Origin: Nitrosospira briensis C-128
Lineage (GTDB): Bacteria > Pseudomonadota > Gammaproteobacteria > Burkholderiales > Nitrosomonadaceae
NCBI RefSeq assembly: GCF_000619905.2
Contig: NZ_CP012371.1
Coordinates: 558,001-622,000, forward strand
Direction of reading: 5' to 3'
DNA: 64,000 bases
Shown here: piece by piece, positions 1 to 8,636 of the stretch
Position numbering within the stretch: position 1 is the first letter of the stretch
Layout: every line of letters starts with the position of its first letter
Notes under the pieces: generated by a model
Told to the model about the DNA's origin: nothing
The model's database searches: none
The model's input: only the letters and a program-made list of their open reading frames with translations
Program-made: the position numbers and the translations under genes

Positions 1-541
1 AGGCCGAAGCTTATGGCGCCCTTCCATAACGCTCGGCCGCTTGACTTAGGAATATCCATGGTTCACTTCCTATACATCCACAAAAAATGACACCCTTCAA
101 TCTGGAAGATCAGCCGACATCAGCTAAGTCAGGCTATATCCATAAGTATTCGGATGGACTGCACATCTCTTCGCCGGAGCAGAGACGCAAGAGACGACCA
201 ACCCGGCGATGCTCCAACTCACCCAAATTATCATCCTCTACACTCGTTTTGTCGTATGTGCGATTGCGCACGAAGTGAAGGGCCGCAGGGAATTGGTTTA
301 CGTTGTCGCGGAATGCGCGGTGAGCTATCGGCCCGACAATGCCGGTGGTGATGCTATTCAGAGTCGACTTATTACAGCGCTGTGTGTTCTTTCGTACGGA
401 ATGATCAGCTAACTGATGAGAGGATATTCAAGTCTATTTGTGAATCCGCCGCACCGCCCTGATTGCGCTGACCACAGCCCCAGGTACGGTCGAGTGGAAA
501 GACTTCCAAAGGTCGCCTCGTGAAGGCTAATAAGCGAAGAC
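1..541. other. No recognisable gene
   Basis: Several overlapping short reading frames occur on the plus strand, but none has a ribosome binding site, a recognisable motif or a convincing length. I see no RNA gene, repeat or terminator here. The stretch may be decayed sequence or the end of a feature cut by the window edge. Confidence 0.5.
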
Positions 542-772
542 TCATAAACCCAGATAAAGACGGCTCTGCGAGCCTACCCAAGTGCTGGCGGTCAGTTTGC
601 GGCCTTTCGCCGCCATTTTTGCTACCTGCGCGGCGTCCATATACCCCAAGCTATGGACTTCTCCCAACCGGCAAAACTGTCTCGCAACCTGCCTCGCCAT
701 CATCTCGTGTCCTAATGGATTATCTGGGATAAAAGCAAAAGCCAAAATATTAGCGATATAACTCTGCGCCAT
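542..772 (-). CDS. Small hypothetical protein (doubtful)
   Basis: A 76-residue open frame with protein-like composition (several Ala/Met/Gly-rich helical stretches, for example GHEMMARQVARQF). It is divergent from the small membrane protein gene at 796, with only 23 bases between the starts. I do not recognise the family, there is no signal peptide or membrane segment, and an AGGA lies rather far (about 10 bases) upstream of the ATG. It could equally be the remnant of a longer gene, because the sequence on its downstream side (1-541) has no recognisable continuation. Confidence 0.25.
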   Translation of the reverse strand: MAQSYIANILAFAFIPDNPLGHEMMARQVARQFCRLGEVHSLGYMDAAQVAKMAAKGRKLTASTWVGSQSRLYLGL

Positions 773-795
773 CCACGAAGCTTCCTGAGGATTAA

Positions 796-1038
796 ATGAA
801 TATGGATTATTTTTCCCTGCTACAATGGCCCGCGATGGTGATCAACATACTCGCGGTCTGGTTGCTGACTTACCAGTCCAAGCGCAGGCGCAATGCCGGC
901 TTCTGGTGCTCTCTCATCAGCAACGTCTTGTGGATCGCCTGGGGATGGTATGCTCAGGCTTTAGCAGTTATTGGCCTCCAGATAGCCTTGGCTGCGCTGA
1001 ATATCCGTGGCGTCAAAAAAACGGATGAAAAAACTTAG
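796..1038 (+). CDS. Small integral membrane protein
   Basis: An 80-residue protein with three likely membrane segments (about residues 6-26, 34-50 and 52-70) and a lysine/arginine-rich loop (KRRRN) between the first two. The C-terminal part (LQIALAALNIRG) and overall plan resemble the short half-length PnuC/SemiSWEET-like membrane proteins common in proteobacteria, but I cannot assign a substrate. The ATG is preceded by GAGG five bases upstream, which supports this start. It stands alone; the next gene begins about 60 bases downstream on the same strand and is also a membrane protein. Function unknown. Confidence 0.7.
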   Translation: MNMDYFSLLQWPAMVINILAVWLLTYQSKRRRNAGFWCSLISNVLWIAWGWYAQALAVIGLQIALAALNIRGVKKTDEKT

Positions 1039-1095
1039 GCACGACAGTCGATAACATCGCTGTTTTCTCTTTTTTGGCTTATATCGTCATGGTTT

Positions 1096-1620
1096 GTGCA
1101 AAATGATGTTCGAAACATGGAAAGATCTTTTGCAATCCGAGCAAGCAAAATATTTTTAATTTCCGGCATTGGTTGCCTGGCGCTCGTGGTTGCTTCTAAT
1201 AATGTTCTCGATTACCAATCGAATTTCCGGTTCGTTCAGCACGTGATGTCGATGGATACGGTATATCCGGGAAATGTTCTGAAGTATCGCGCCATCACTG
1301 AACCGCTGCTGCATTCCGCTATCTATATACTTATCATATTCTCTGAATTCATAATTGCCATACTGTGTCTTCTGGGGGCATTGCAATTGTTTCGCCATAT
1401 CCGTGATGATGCGCTGACATTTGACAATGCCAAATCTCTATCCATCCTGGGATTATCCTGCGGTTTTGCCTTATGGTTTTTTGGCTTTATTGTCGTTGGC
1501 GCGGAATGGTTCTGCATGTGGCAATCACCGGACTGGAATGGCCAGGAATCTGCATTCCGATTTGTGGTTTGCATCATCCTGGTGCTAATTTACACCGTAC
1601 AAAGTGATAAAATTGGCTGA
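1096..1620 (+). CDS. DUF2165 family small integral membrane protein
   Basis: The 174-residue protein matches the DUF2165 family of predicted small integral membrane proteins. The diagnostic part is NVLDYQSNFRFVQHVMSMDT (about residues 36-55), followed by three further hydrophobic helices (about 75-103, 115-136, 150-168); a first helix lies at about 16-34. The late aromatic-rich segment with GAEWFCMWQSPDWNGQ is also typical. The open frame starts with GTG at 1096; an ATG at 1117 (residue 8) is an alternative and neither has a good ribosome binding site. The role is unknown; the family is predicted to sit in the inner membrane. Confidence 0.8.
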   Translation: MQNDVRNMERSFAIRASKIFLISGIGCLALVVASNNVLDYQSNFRFVQHVMSMDTVYPGNVLKYRAITEPLLHSAIYILIIFSEFIIAILCLLGALQLFRHIRDDALTFDNAKSLSILGLSCGFALWFFGFIVVGAEWFCMWQSPDWNGQESAFRFVVCIILVLIYTVQSDKIG

Positions 1621-1753
1621 ACCGGCCGACTTGCCGAAATCGAGTCATCGATTACCACTAGCGTATAATTGCCAGCCCTTATTTTGTTATCTTCACTTCT
1701 TGTCTTCCTGATCGGGCCGAATACCGCCCGTCGGTAGTCTGCAAACCCAAGCG

Positions 1754-3508
1754 ATGCGAACTCTATACACTTATTGCATGCTTTTCCCGCGACGCACCGC
1801 GTACGTCCTGGTCGCGCTGTTGGCGGCAGGTATCGCCGAAGGGCTTAGTCTGACCGCACTTCTCCCGTTACTTTCGATTGCGGTGGGCGATAACGCGAAT
1901 TCCGACACCGGCAAGCGAATCGTCGACGTACTGCAAGGGATCGGCATCGTACCGACCATTGGCGTCATGCTGCTGATCATTGTCGGAGGCATGATCATCA
2001 AGAGCGTGATATTGCTGATGGCCAACAGGCAAGTCGGCTATACCGTCGCGCATGTCGCCACCGCGCTTCGCCTTGAATTGATCGACGCGCTGCTCGCGAG
2101 CCGCTGGCAATATTATCTGCGTCAACCCATGGGTTCCCTGGCGAATTCGGTCGCCACCGAAGCATACCGTGCGGCCAACGGTTTTGAGCACAGCGTCACC
2201 GTGCTGGCGCTGGTGATACAGGTCATCGTCTATGGAACCGTGGCCATGTTCGTTTCATGGCAGGCAACGCTTACTTCGTTACTTGTCGGCGTGGTAATGC
2301 TGCGGCTGCTGAATCAACTGATTCGGGCTACCCGCCGGGCCGGGGGTAAGCAGACTCAACTGATGCGCCACCTGCTGACTTATCTTTCCGACGTGCTCGG
2401 ATCGGTAAAATCACTGAAAGCCATGGCGCGGGATAACGTGGCAGAGGCCATCCTGCGCGACCAGACCAAGCAGCTGGAAAAAGCCACCCGGCGCGAAATC
2501 ATGGCGCGGGAAGCTTTGATGGCCTTGCAGGAACCCATACTGGCCACCCTGATAGCGTCAGGCTTATATCTGGCCCTGTCGATATGGGAGCTTTCGTTGC
2601 CGTCTGTGATGGTGATGGTCTTTCTGCTCACCCGCCTTCTGAGCCTGCTCAATAAAACGCAGCGCAAATACCAGAATCTGGCGGCGCAGGAGAGTGCTTA
2701 CTGGGCTTTGCGCACAGCGATTGAAGAGGCGCGTGCCGCAGCGGAGAGAACGACGGGTACGCGTCAGCCTACCCTTCAAAAGGGGATCAGCTTGCGTCAC
2801 ATCGATTTCGATTACGGCACGAAACCAATATTTCAGGATCTCAACCTCGAGATTCCAGTCAATTCATTCACCACCATTGCAGGACCATCGGGTGTTGGAA
2901 AAAGTACCATGCTGGACCTGCTGTGTGGACTGGCTGAACCAAAGTCAGGGGATATGCTCATAGATGGTGTGCCTCTGCGTGAAATCAATCCGCGCGACTG
3001 GCGACGCATGATCGGCTATGTCGCACAGGAAAATGTTCTGCTTCACGACACCATTCTCAGCAACATACTTGTCGGCGCGCCTGACCTGGTTGAAGCCGAT
3101 GCGGAAAGAGCATTGCACCAAGCGGGAGCCTGGGATTTCGTAAGCGCCCTTCCGGAAGGGTTGCAGACGATTGTCGGCGAACGCGGGGGGCTGCTGTCGG
3201 GCGGTCAGCGTCAGCGGATCGCAATAGCCAGAGCGCTGGCTCACCAGCCGCTTTTTCTGTTGCTTGACGAACCGACCAGCGCGCTCGATCCTGAAAGCGA
3301 GCGGTTGGTTTGCGACACGCTCAAGAAGCTGGCAAAGGATCTTACCGTGGTTGCCGTTTCTCATCAGCCTGCGCTGATAAATGCAGCGGATTACATATTC
3401 ACCCTTTCAAAGGGGAAAGCCGAGCGACTGCAACATCCATCCGAGGTTGAGAATGAATCGGATGCCATATCCGTATCGCGCAGGGGAGCGACCTCGGTTT
3501 TTCGTTGA
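1754..3508 (+). CDS. ABC transporter, fused permease/ATPase (MsbA-like exporter)
   Basis: A 584-residue half-transporter that should work as a homodimer in the inner membrane and export a lipid-like or polysaccharide-related substrate. The N-terminal half carries the membrane domain (hydrophobic segments near residues 13-35, 65-88, 150-180 and 260-300). The C-terminal half is a complete nucleotide-binding domain: Walker A GPSGVGKST (377-385), Q-loop Gln425, signature LSGGQ (481-485), Walker B LFLLLDEP (500-507) and switch His537. The next genes, on the opposite strand, encode an FkbM methyltransferase and a RgpF-type polysaccharide protein, which suggests cell-surface polysaccharide or lipid traffic. 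The ATG at 1754 lacks a clear ribosome binding site. The substrate cannot be read from the sequence. Confidence 0.9.
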   Translation: MRTLYTYCMLFPRRTAYVLVALLAAGIAEGLSLTALLPLLSIAVGDNANSDTGKRIVDVLQGIGIVPTIGVMLLIIVGGMIIKSVILLMANRQVGYTVAHVATALRLELIDALLASRWQYYLRQPMGSLANSVATEAYRAANGFEHSVTVLALVIQVIVYGTVAMFVSWQATLTSLLVGVVMLRLLNQLIRATRRAGGKQTQLMRHLLTYLSDVLGSVKSLKAMARDNVAEAILRDQTKQLEKATRREIMAREALMALQEPILATLIASGLYLALSIWELSLPSVMVMVFLLTRLLSLLNKTQRKYQNLAAQESAYWALRTAIEEARAAAERTTGTRQPTLQKGISLRHIDFDYGTKPIFQDLNLEIPVNSFTTIAGPSGVGKSTMLDLLCGLAEPKSGDMLIDGVPLREINPRDWRRMIGYVAQENVLLHDTILSNILVGAPDLVEADAERALHQAGAWDFVSALPEGLQTIVGERGGLLSGGQRQRIAIARALAHQPLFLLLDEPTSALDPESERLVCDTLKKLAKDLTVVAVSHQPALINAADYIFTLSKGKAERLQHPSEVENESDAISVSRRGATSVFR

Positions 3509-3659
3509 TTTGAAAAATTATGACGGCAAACCAAAAAAAGTTTGCTGCCTAAGGTGCGCCGCACGCCCGGGTGAACCTTATAGCTTGTAACAGGCTGTAC
3601 GGTCGCGGATCCGGCTAGTGCAACATTAATCAACAGCAACTTCGATTGATAGCATTTTC

Positions 3660-4454
3660 TTATGCAAAAATAGAAGCGACTAACGTTTTTTTCTCGAATA
3701 CAAAACAGGTTTCTCCCCAATTTCTGGTGGTTTTGGATTTCACTCCAAGGCCTGCCTGTTCCATCAGATTTACCGCTTCCCGCTGCTCCTCAGGGGTTCC
3801 CAGCTCGACGATGACAGATCTCAGCGCCGGGTTTTTCAGAACATTTTCCGCACCTTTGATAATGGGAATCTCTATGCCGTCAACATCAATCTTGATATAG
3901 TTGGGGTAAGGGAATCCCCATTTTCCGCATAACTCGTCCAGCGTTACTCCAAACATTCCCTGAATATGCGCGGTGGGTGTTTTCATGTTCTTCAGGTCTT
4001 CCTTTCCGAACTGTGAGCGATTTCCTCCGCCAATAAATTTCGGGATATACAGTTTTGAAAACCCGCCCTGTCCCGATACGGCTATACCATAAGCCGTAAT
4101 ATTATCCTCGAGCTTGTTCAGGTAAATGTTTTTATTCAATAAAGAATAATTGATGCACTGAGGCTCAAAGGCAAAAACCTGAATGTCATTCCCGTATTTT
4201 TTTGCGGGATATAAGGAATATTGACCGATATTCGCGCCCAGATCAAAGAATCGCGAGCCGGGTTCAAAACTGTCGAGCCAATTCAGCGTATCGGGCTCTT
4301 TAATGGAATAAGTTTTGGCGCGCTGAAGTGTCCGAAAGTTATCCACGGCGATGCGTATGGATTGGCCCTTGACATTTACTTTTGTGTAACCGCCTTTTAG
4401 TCCATAAAGCGCAATAGAGAACCCGGAAAGAACATCCATAAAAAATGAAGACAT
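3660..4454 (-). CDS. FkbM family SAM-dependent methyltransferase
   Basis: A 264-residue protein with the FkbM methyltransferase layout: SAM-binding motif I FFDLGANIGQYS at residues 69-80, an acidic motif II region (VFAFEPQ, 93-99) and the family signature KIDVDGIE (188-195). The family usually O-methylates sugars of surface polysaccharides, glycolipids or natural products. It lies downstream of the RgpF-like gene on the same strand, 177 bases away, so the two could be co-transcribed and act on the same glycan. It is convergent with the ABC exporter. The start has no strong ribosome binding site. The exact acceptor is unknown. Confidence 0.85.
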   Translation of the reverse strand: MSSFFMDVLSGFSIALYGLKGGYTKVNVKGQSIRIAVDNFRTLQRAKTYSIKEPDTLNWLDSFEPGSRFFDLGANIGQYSLYPAKKYGNDIQVFAFEPQCINYSLLNKNIYLNKLEDNITAYGIAVSGQGGFSKLYIPKFIGGGNRSQFGKEDLKNMKTPTAHIQGMFGVTLDELCGKWGFPYPNYIKIDVDGIEIPIIKGAENVLKNPALRSVIVELGTPEEQREAVNLMEQAGLGVKSKTTRNWGETCFVFEKKTLVASIFA

Positions 4455-4631
4455 ATTTGTTTCAGCTGCAGGCTGATTAGTGGAGATAGGAATTAAATGA
4501 AGCCGAAGAATATCTGTTTTATCCGGTTTAATCCCAAATATTTTGCCGCAGCCCGAAGCTGCGACCGCCGAGGTAGCGTTGACTTATCTCGGACACAAGG
4601 GGATTTTCAAGTCGAAGGGAGCAGCTCCGCT

Positions 4632-5594
4632 TCATCTGTAGGGCAAACTCAGGTCGTCGAGGATGTCCATGTTGTAACGAGAAGCAGTTTCTGCCAACAC
4701 CGGTAAGACCTCTTTAACACTTACGCCCTTTCTTGTCAAAACGCTTTTTTTGATAAACGGAAATTTGAACTCGGTAATAAGAGGCTTCCATAGATGTGAG
4801 GTAGGCTCTATCCATCTTATAGGCCTTTGATTAAAATTAATTCGAGCCAAGGCGGGTTCCAAGCCATAAAGAGCGGCGAGCCGGAATCTGTGACGGAGAA
4901 GCCGGGAAAAACCGACTTCATATTTTCGGATAACGACATTCTTGAGCTCCAGAATATCGACCTCTTTGAAGAAGCGAAGAAATTCTTCAGATAACACTAC
5001 ATTTTTCTTGCAATACAGAAAATAAGATTGCAGATGCGGATGAAATTGAAAAGAATCGGTCATTCCAATCACATCGGCGTCGCAGTTCTCAAGTGTAGTA
5101 ACGATATCGCTGATGCTGAAAAGTGGCCCGATAACGCTATCGTTGGCTAACAGAAGGCCGGCATGGTCTTTGTATCGAGCATATTTTTCCAGTCCTGTTT
5201 TCCATCCGTAAAAATCGTAGCCTTTATTCTCCCGGTTTATGATTCTTACGCAGCATCTTGAAAGTTTCTCCAGGTCTGAAACTGAAATATCATCGCTCGA
5301 GCTGATAAATATGATGTTGAACCCGGCCAGGGCGAGCGCATCAACGTACTGATACACGTTCTTTCTGACAATATTTTCGTAATCGTAGCTACAAAAAAGG
5401 CAGACCGGTTTAGTGTAATCCGGCGATACCAGCCCTTTTTCATCCAATCTGACCAGCGGTTCCTTACGCACTTTCTTCCGCTTGAGCAAATAAACATATA
5501 AATAAAGAGCATATCGCAACTCCTTGACTATCATCTTGATGGTCCACCTCATCGGCCAGGTGGTTCGCTGATTCTTCTGTTTGTGCAGGGACAT
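4632..5594 (-). CDS. RgpF-like rhamnan synthesis family protein
   Basis: A 320-residue protein resembling the rhamnan synthesis F (RgpF, PF05045) family. It has a Lys/Arg-rich N-terminus, then a Rossmann-like start (PVCLFCSYD), a helical YVDALALAGFNIIFIS segment, the family-type GYDFYGWKTGLE and LLLANDSVIGPL motifs, and a late NFNQRPIRW...SHLWKPLI section. Such proteins take part in making rhamnose-rich surface polysaccharide. The ATG at 5594 is preferred over an in-frame TTG at 5615 because GAGGTG lies just upstream of it. The gene probably forms a small surface-glycan unit with the FkbM methyltransferase. Confidence 0.82.
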   Translation of the reverse strand: MSLHKQKNQRTTWPMRWTIKMIVKELRYALYLYVYLLKRKKVRKEPLVRLDEKGLVSPDYTKPVCLFCSYDYENIVRKNVYQYVDALALAGFNIIFISSSDDISVSDLEKLSRCCVRIINRENKGYDFYGWKTGLEKYARYKDHAGLLLANDSVIGPLFSISDIVTTLENCDADVIGMTDSFQFHPHLQSYFLYCKKNVVLSEEFLRFFKEVDILELKNVVIRKYEVGFSRLLRHRFRLAALYGLEPALARINFNQRPIRWIEPTSHLWKPLITEFKFPFIKKSVLTRKGVSVKEVLPVLAETASRYNMDILDDLSLPYR

Positions 5595-5792
5595 TTCATA
5601 CACCTCGGTCAACAAATTCCATCAAGAGTTGGAACATAAAAATGGTAGCGTTACATGCCAGGCATATCGGAATATCTCAAAAAAATCTTTGCTGCGCGTT
5701 CAGCGGCCCCACGATGGAAGGGGCTGCGCCTCGTACGGAAACACAATACAAACAGGTTATGATAATGATGGTGTCTTGTAAAAACATGAGCT

Positions 5793-5948
5793 TCAGGGCG
5801 GCTTATCAAGAGATAGAGATAATTGCGCCAGCACGCCTTTCAGTGTTTCCAGTGTATCGGCTTCGTCTATTTTTTTGTCATCGTGAATGCGAAGCATTCG
5901 GGGAAATCGCCGGCGATACCCTTTGTGCGGTGTATCCCATACCGTGCA
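5793..5948 (-). pseudogene. Remnant of an ATP-dependent DNA ligase C-terminus
   Basis: A 51-codon open stretch on the minus strand contains RRRFPRMLRIHDDKKIDEAD followed by TLETLKGVL. This matches the conserved end of ATP-dependent DNA ligases (compare RFPRCTRIRDDK in human ligase III). The neighbouring frame just upstream reads GIHRTKGIAGDFP, which resembles the GIQRS...SGIALRFP segment that normally precedes it, so at least one frameshift lies between them. No nucleotidyltransferase domain is present. The frame ends in TGA and is blocked upstream by TAG. I call it a decayed fragment; the rest of the 5595-6120 gap holds no gene I can support. Confidence 0.45.
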
Positions 5949-6120
5949 CTAACCGATTTCAGGCTGCCAGCGCGTCCGTCAAATACTGTAAGTAGCACTA
6001 AATCGCGTAACAGCGGGGAAAGAAGCGGAGCACCTGCTGAGGCTGTAATGAGATCCATGCCGATACGCTATCACGACGGACGGTCGCAGCCCCGTCCGGT
6101 TAGCCGCTGAATCCCGCTCC

Positions 6121-6753
6121 TCAATGCTTCTGATATAAACCGATCAGTTCAGAATATGCGATGACATGTCCTTCCATCGCTTTCTCCAGCTTTGCCTTGG
6201 TTGGTTGCTTCAAATCCGGCAGGACTGTGTCGAGCGCGTAGAGTTTATGGAAATACCGATGTTTTCCAATCGGCGGGCACGGCCCACCATAGCCGGTGCG
6301 CTGCCAGTCATTGAGTCCTTCCCGTGTTCCAGGTGGAAGATCCGCCGTAGCGATTGCCTCCGATAGCCCGCTGGTGCCGGGCGGAATGTTGTACAACACC
6401 CAATGCACCCAGGTTCTCTTGGGCGCAGCAGGATCAGGCGCATCGGGATCGTCCATGATTAACACCAGGCTTTGCGTGCCCTCGGGCACTTCGGTCCAGA
6501 AAAGCTCCGGTGAAGTGTCGTGGCCATCGCAGGTATGGCGCGCAGGAATTACGCCGTGAGGAGAAAAAGATGAAGATGTTATGGTCATTGACATGATAGG
6601 TTTCTCCTTTTTCTCGTTTCTTACCTTCTGGCTCATGAGTGAGGCAGTTTCGTCCGCTGCAGCCACTTGGGCCAGCAAGCAGGCAAGGATAATTCCTGAT
6701 AAGGCAGCGAGGTGTGTGCGAAAAATAAAATGTAGCCTTTTTCTCATCGTCAT
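6121..6753 (-). CDS. YbhB/YbcL family PEBP-like protein, probably exported
   Basis: A 210-residue protein of the phosphatidylethanolamine-binding (Raf kinase inhibitor-like, YbhB/YbcL) family. The ligand-pocket motifs are visible: DDPDAPD near residue 102, a Trp-His pair (TWVHWV) and the GYGGPCPPIGKHRYF segment near 157-171. Unlike cytoplasmic YbhB it starts with a basic then hydrophobic signal peptide (about residues 1-33, ending near VAAA), followed by a charged linker. The start has AGGCGAG just upstream. It begins 9 bases after the stop of the hsp20 gene, so the two are probably one transcript. Its ligand and role are unknown. Confidence 0.88.
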   Translation of the reverse strand: MTMRKRLHFIFRTHLAALSGIILACLLAQVAAADETASLMSQKVRNEKKEKPIMSMTITSSSFSPHGVIPARHTCDGHDTSPELFWTEVPEGTQSLVLIMDDPDAPDPAAPKRTWVHWVLYNIPPGTSGLSEAIATADLPPGTREGLNDWQRTGYGGPCPPIGKHRYFHKLYALDTVLPDLKQPTKAKLEKAMEGHVIAYSELIGLYQKH

Positions 6754-6762
6754 GCTCGCCTG

Positions 6763-7275
6763 TCAGGATATTGGAATGAGCCGCCCTTGCTCTGCATCCA
6801 GCTTGGGCAGGCGCACGGTCAGCACGCCATTTTTATAGCTCGCTTCCGCGTGGTCTGCATCCGCCTTGCACGGTAAGGGTATGGTCCGTTGGAAAACGCC
6901 GTAAGCACGCTCCGTGAAATGATACGTACTATCGCTTGTAGTACGTTCAAAATGTTTTTCGCCTCTCAAATAAAGCATATTGCCGTCTATCGTAATATGG
7001 CAATCCTTTTTTTCCATACCGGGCATTTCTACCCGCACCATCATCTCCTTGTCTGTTTCCTCAACCTCTCCCGCCAATATGCTCCAGTTTCGAAAAGTGG
7101 GGAGTGTGCCCACCTCCGCGTGCTCTTTGTCCTCCTCATCCTTACGATGCGTAAAGTGAGTCAGCGCGCCGCTACTTTGGTGAACCAGTTCGTGCCAGCC
7201 CTCTGAAATATGGTCCCAGGTTCGGCTAAGCCCGTGGCTAATGTTTTTCCTGGCATGATTCAAGGCATTCATCAT
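6763..7275 (-). CDS. Hsp20/alpha-crystallin family small heat-shock protein
   Basis: A 170-residue small heat-shock protein that should bind unfolding proteins without ATP. The alpha-crystallin domain covers roughly residues 65-165, with VRVEMPGMEKKDCHITI, the central FTERAYGVFQRTIPLP strand and the closing ASYKNGVLTVRLPK, which holds the family A-x-x-x-n-G-v-L motif. The open frame extends 33 codons further upstream, but the ATG at 7275 is chosen because AGGAG lies seven bases before it and the extension looks non-coding. It is followed closely by the PEBP gene. A second, divergent Hsp20 gene lies at 9009-9455. Confidence 0.9.
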   Translation of the reverse strand: MMNALNHARKNISHGLSRTWDHISEGWHELVHQSSGALTHFTHRKDEEDKEHAEVGTLPTFRNWSILAGEVEETDKEMMVRVEMPGMEKKDCHITIDGNMLYLRGEKHFERTTSDSTYHFTERAYGVFQRTIPLPCKADADHAEASYKNGVLTVRLPKLDAEQGRLIPIS

Positions 7276-7406
7276 CGTTATGCTCCTTCTCATTATTAGA
7301 AAAAATCGTGATAACCAGGATAAGAATGAATTGCCCGGCGCGTACCCGACCGCGCATTCGAAATCGTATTGCACCGTCTAGAGGGTTACAGGATGCGGTA
7401 TCACCT

Positions 7407-7574
7407 CTGGCAGCCTGTCGGACTTAAAGGAAATCGCTGCAAAAGCGTCTGGCTGGTTCATATTTCGCTGCTTTTTCGAGCAATAGAATAACTATTGGCC
7501 CCTCAAAATCCGCAAAATCTGCCCTCACCCAGTCACTTTTTCACTGCGATCCTTCAAGTCCGACAGGCTGCTAG
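7407..7574 (+). repeat. Family A inverted-repeat element, copy 1
   Basis: A 168-bp element with imperfect 19-bp terminal inverted repeats (left CTGGCAGCCTGTCGGACTT, right its complement ending GGCTGCTAG). Internal sequence is shared with four other copies (14741, 26780, 54162, 59072). It has no coding capacity and looks like a MITE or large REP-type repeat. Its right end overlaps the stop codon of the CBS-domain gene. The rest of the 7276-7570 gap holds the hsp20 upstream region. Confidence 0.85.
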
Positions 7575-8020
7575 CGTCGCGTCCTCGTTTCCTTTTGCCG
7601 CTGATAATTTACCAGCTTGGCAATTGCAAGCAATTCTTCCGATAGCAGTTCCAATAAGTCATCCAGTGTCAGTATGCCTACTAGTGCGCCGTTTTCATCC
7701 ACGACCGGCAAACGCCTTACAGTTTTACTGCGCATGTATTGAATCGCATCGAAGATCGCCACGTCTTCTTTTACGGTGGCCAACTCTTGCGCGATGATAT
7801 CGCCTACGGTGATAACCGCCTGATCGAGTTCAGTCGCCATGATCTCTACAACCAGATCCCGATCGGTGACAATCCCGACTGGAACACGGACGCCATCACG
7901 CTCTTCCACAATGATCACATCACCGACGTGGTGATAGCGCATGAGCTTGGCTGCCTCCAGAATGGTTTCATCTCGTCGCAAAACAATAACATCACGGTTG
8001 CAAATTTCGCCGACAGGCAT
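7571..8020 (-). CDS. CBS-domain protein
   Basis: A 149-residue protein made of two tandem CBS domains (about residues 7-62 and 72-130) with typical VPVGIVTDRDLV and LVGILTLDDLLELL strands. Such stand-alone CBS pairs bind adenosine ligands such as AMP, ATP or SAM and regulate partner proteins; the partner here is unknown. GGAGAG lies four bases before the ATG. The final residues are highly charged (KETRTRR) and the TAG stop lies inside the end of a family A repeat, so the repeat may have replaced the original end of the gene. It sits among Hsp20 and other stress-type genes. Confidence 0.9.
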   Translation of the reverse strand: MPVGEICNRDVIVLRRDETILEAAKLMRYHHVGDVIIVEERDGVRVPVGIVTDRDLVVEIMATELDQAVITVGDIIAQELATVKEDVAIFDAIQYMRSKTVRRLPVVDENGALVGILTLDDLLELLSEELLAIAKLVNYQRQKETRTRR

Positions 8021-8132
8021 AATGCTCTCCGCTTGAGTTACATATCGATATGAAGCGTTTGACCGCAGGGATGAAACCGCGCCATGGATGGTGCAGCCGG
8101 CAGTAAGTCAGGCCCTATTCAATCGTTGATTT

Positions 8133-8636
8133 CTATCGCGTCCAACTCACACGCAACAGATATTCATCTGGGTTATAGTGAAATTCCAGTTCGCCCTGGT
8201 AGGCATTATGTATGGCTTCGCCAATACCTCGTGCCAGATGGATATCAGTGGTTGTAATCAGCGTCACGCCATTCTTTTCTTCGATTTCCATGATACGTTC
8301 AAGCGGATGTTCGGTTCGCTCATGTTTTTCCACGTTATGTGCGAGATGCAGGATTTCCTCGCGATGAGCGAGAAAAAACTCCCCCTGCAAAGTCACAAAA
8401 CCGGCGGGAAAATGATCATGAATGCGATGGCATGCGGGACAAGGTTCCTGATGTGCATCGGCGGGAGCCTGGAGCCACTGCCAGCGTCCTTCATGGAATA
8501 CCGCGCCGCATTGTGGACAAACGGTCGGCTCAGACAGCTTATGTCTTGCCTTATAGGCATCGTGCACGCGCTCCTCAAACATGCTGTCACGACGAGAAAT
8601 CAGGCGAAAGCCAGGAGACGTAGTATGAGTGCCCAT
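8133..8636 (-). CDS. BCAM0308 family zinc-ribbon protein
   Basis: A 167-residue protein of the uncharacterised BCAM0308 type, often found beside stress genes. Two CxxC pairs (CPQC 40-43, CPAC 66-69) form a likely zinc ribbon; the C-terminal half (about 115-167) has an alpha/beta section ending in GEAIHNAYQGELEFHYNPDE, reminiscent of an NMD3/dsRBD-like fold. GGAG lies seven bases before the ATG, confirming the start. It is 112 bases upstream of the CBS gene on the same strand. Biochemical role unknown; a translation- or ribosome-linked job is only a guess. Confidence 0.82.
   Translation of the reverse strand: MGTHTTSPGFRLISRRDSMFEERVHDAYKARHKLSEPTVCPQCGAVFHEGRWQWLQAPADAHQEPCPACHRIHDHFPAGFVTLQGEFFLAHREEILHLAHNVEKHERTEHPLERIMEIEEKNGVTLITTTDIHLARGIGEAIHNAYQGELEFHYNPDEYLLRVSWTR

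Noticed and set aside
1-412. Three overlapping plus-strand frames of 63-67 codons
   Set aside because: There are no start signals or motifs, and the frames overlap one another; typical chance frames.
4497-4706. A 69-codon plus-strand frame between the methyltransferase and the RgpF-like gene
   Set aside because: It overlaps the end of the RgpF-like gene, lacks a ribosome binding site and shows no motif.
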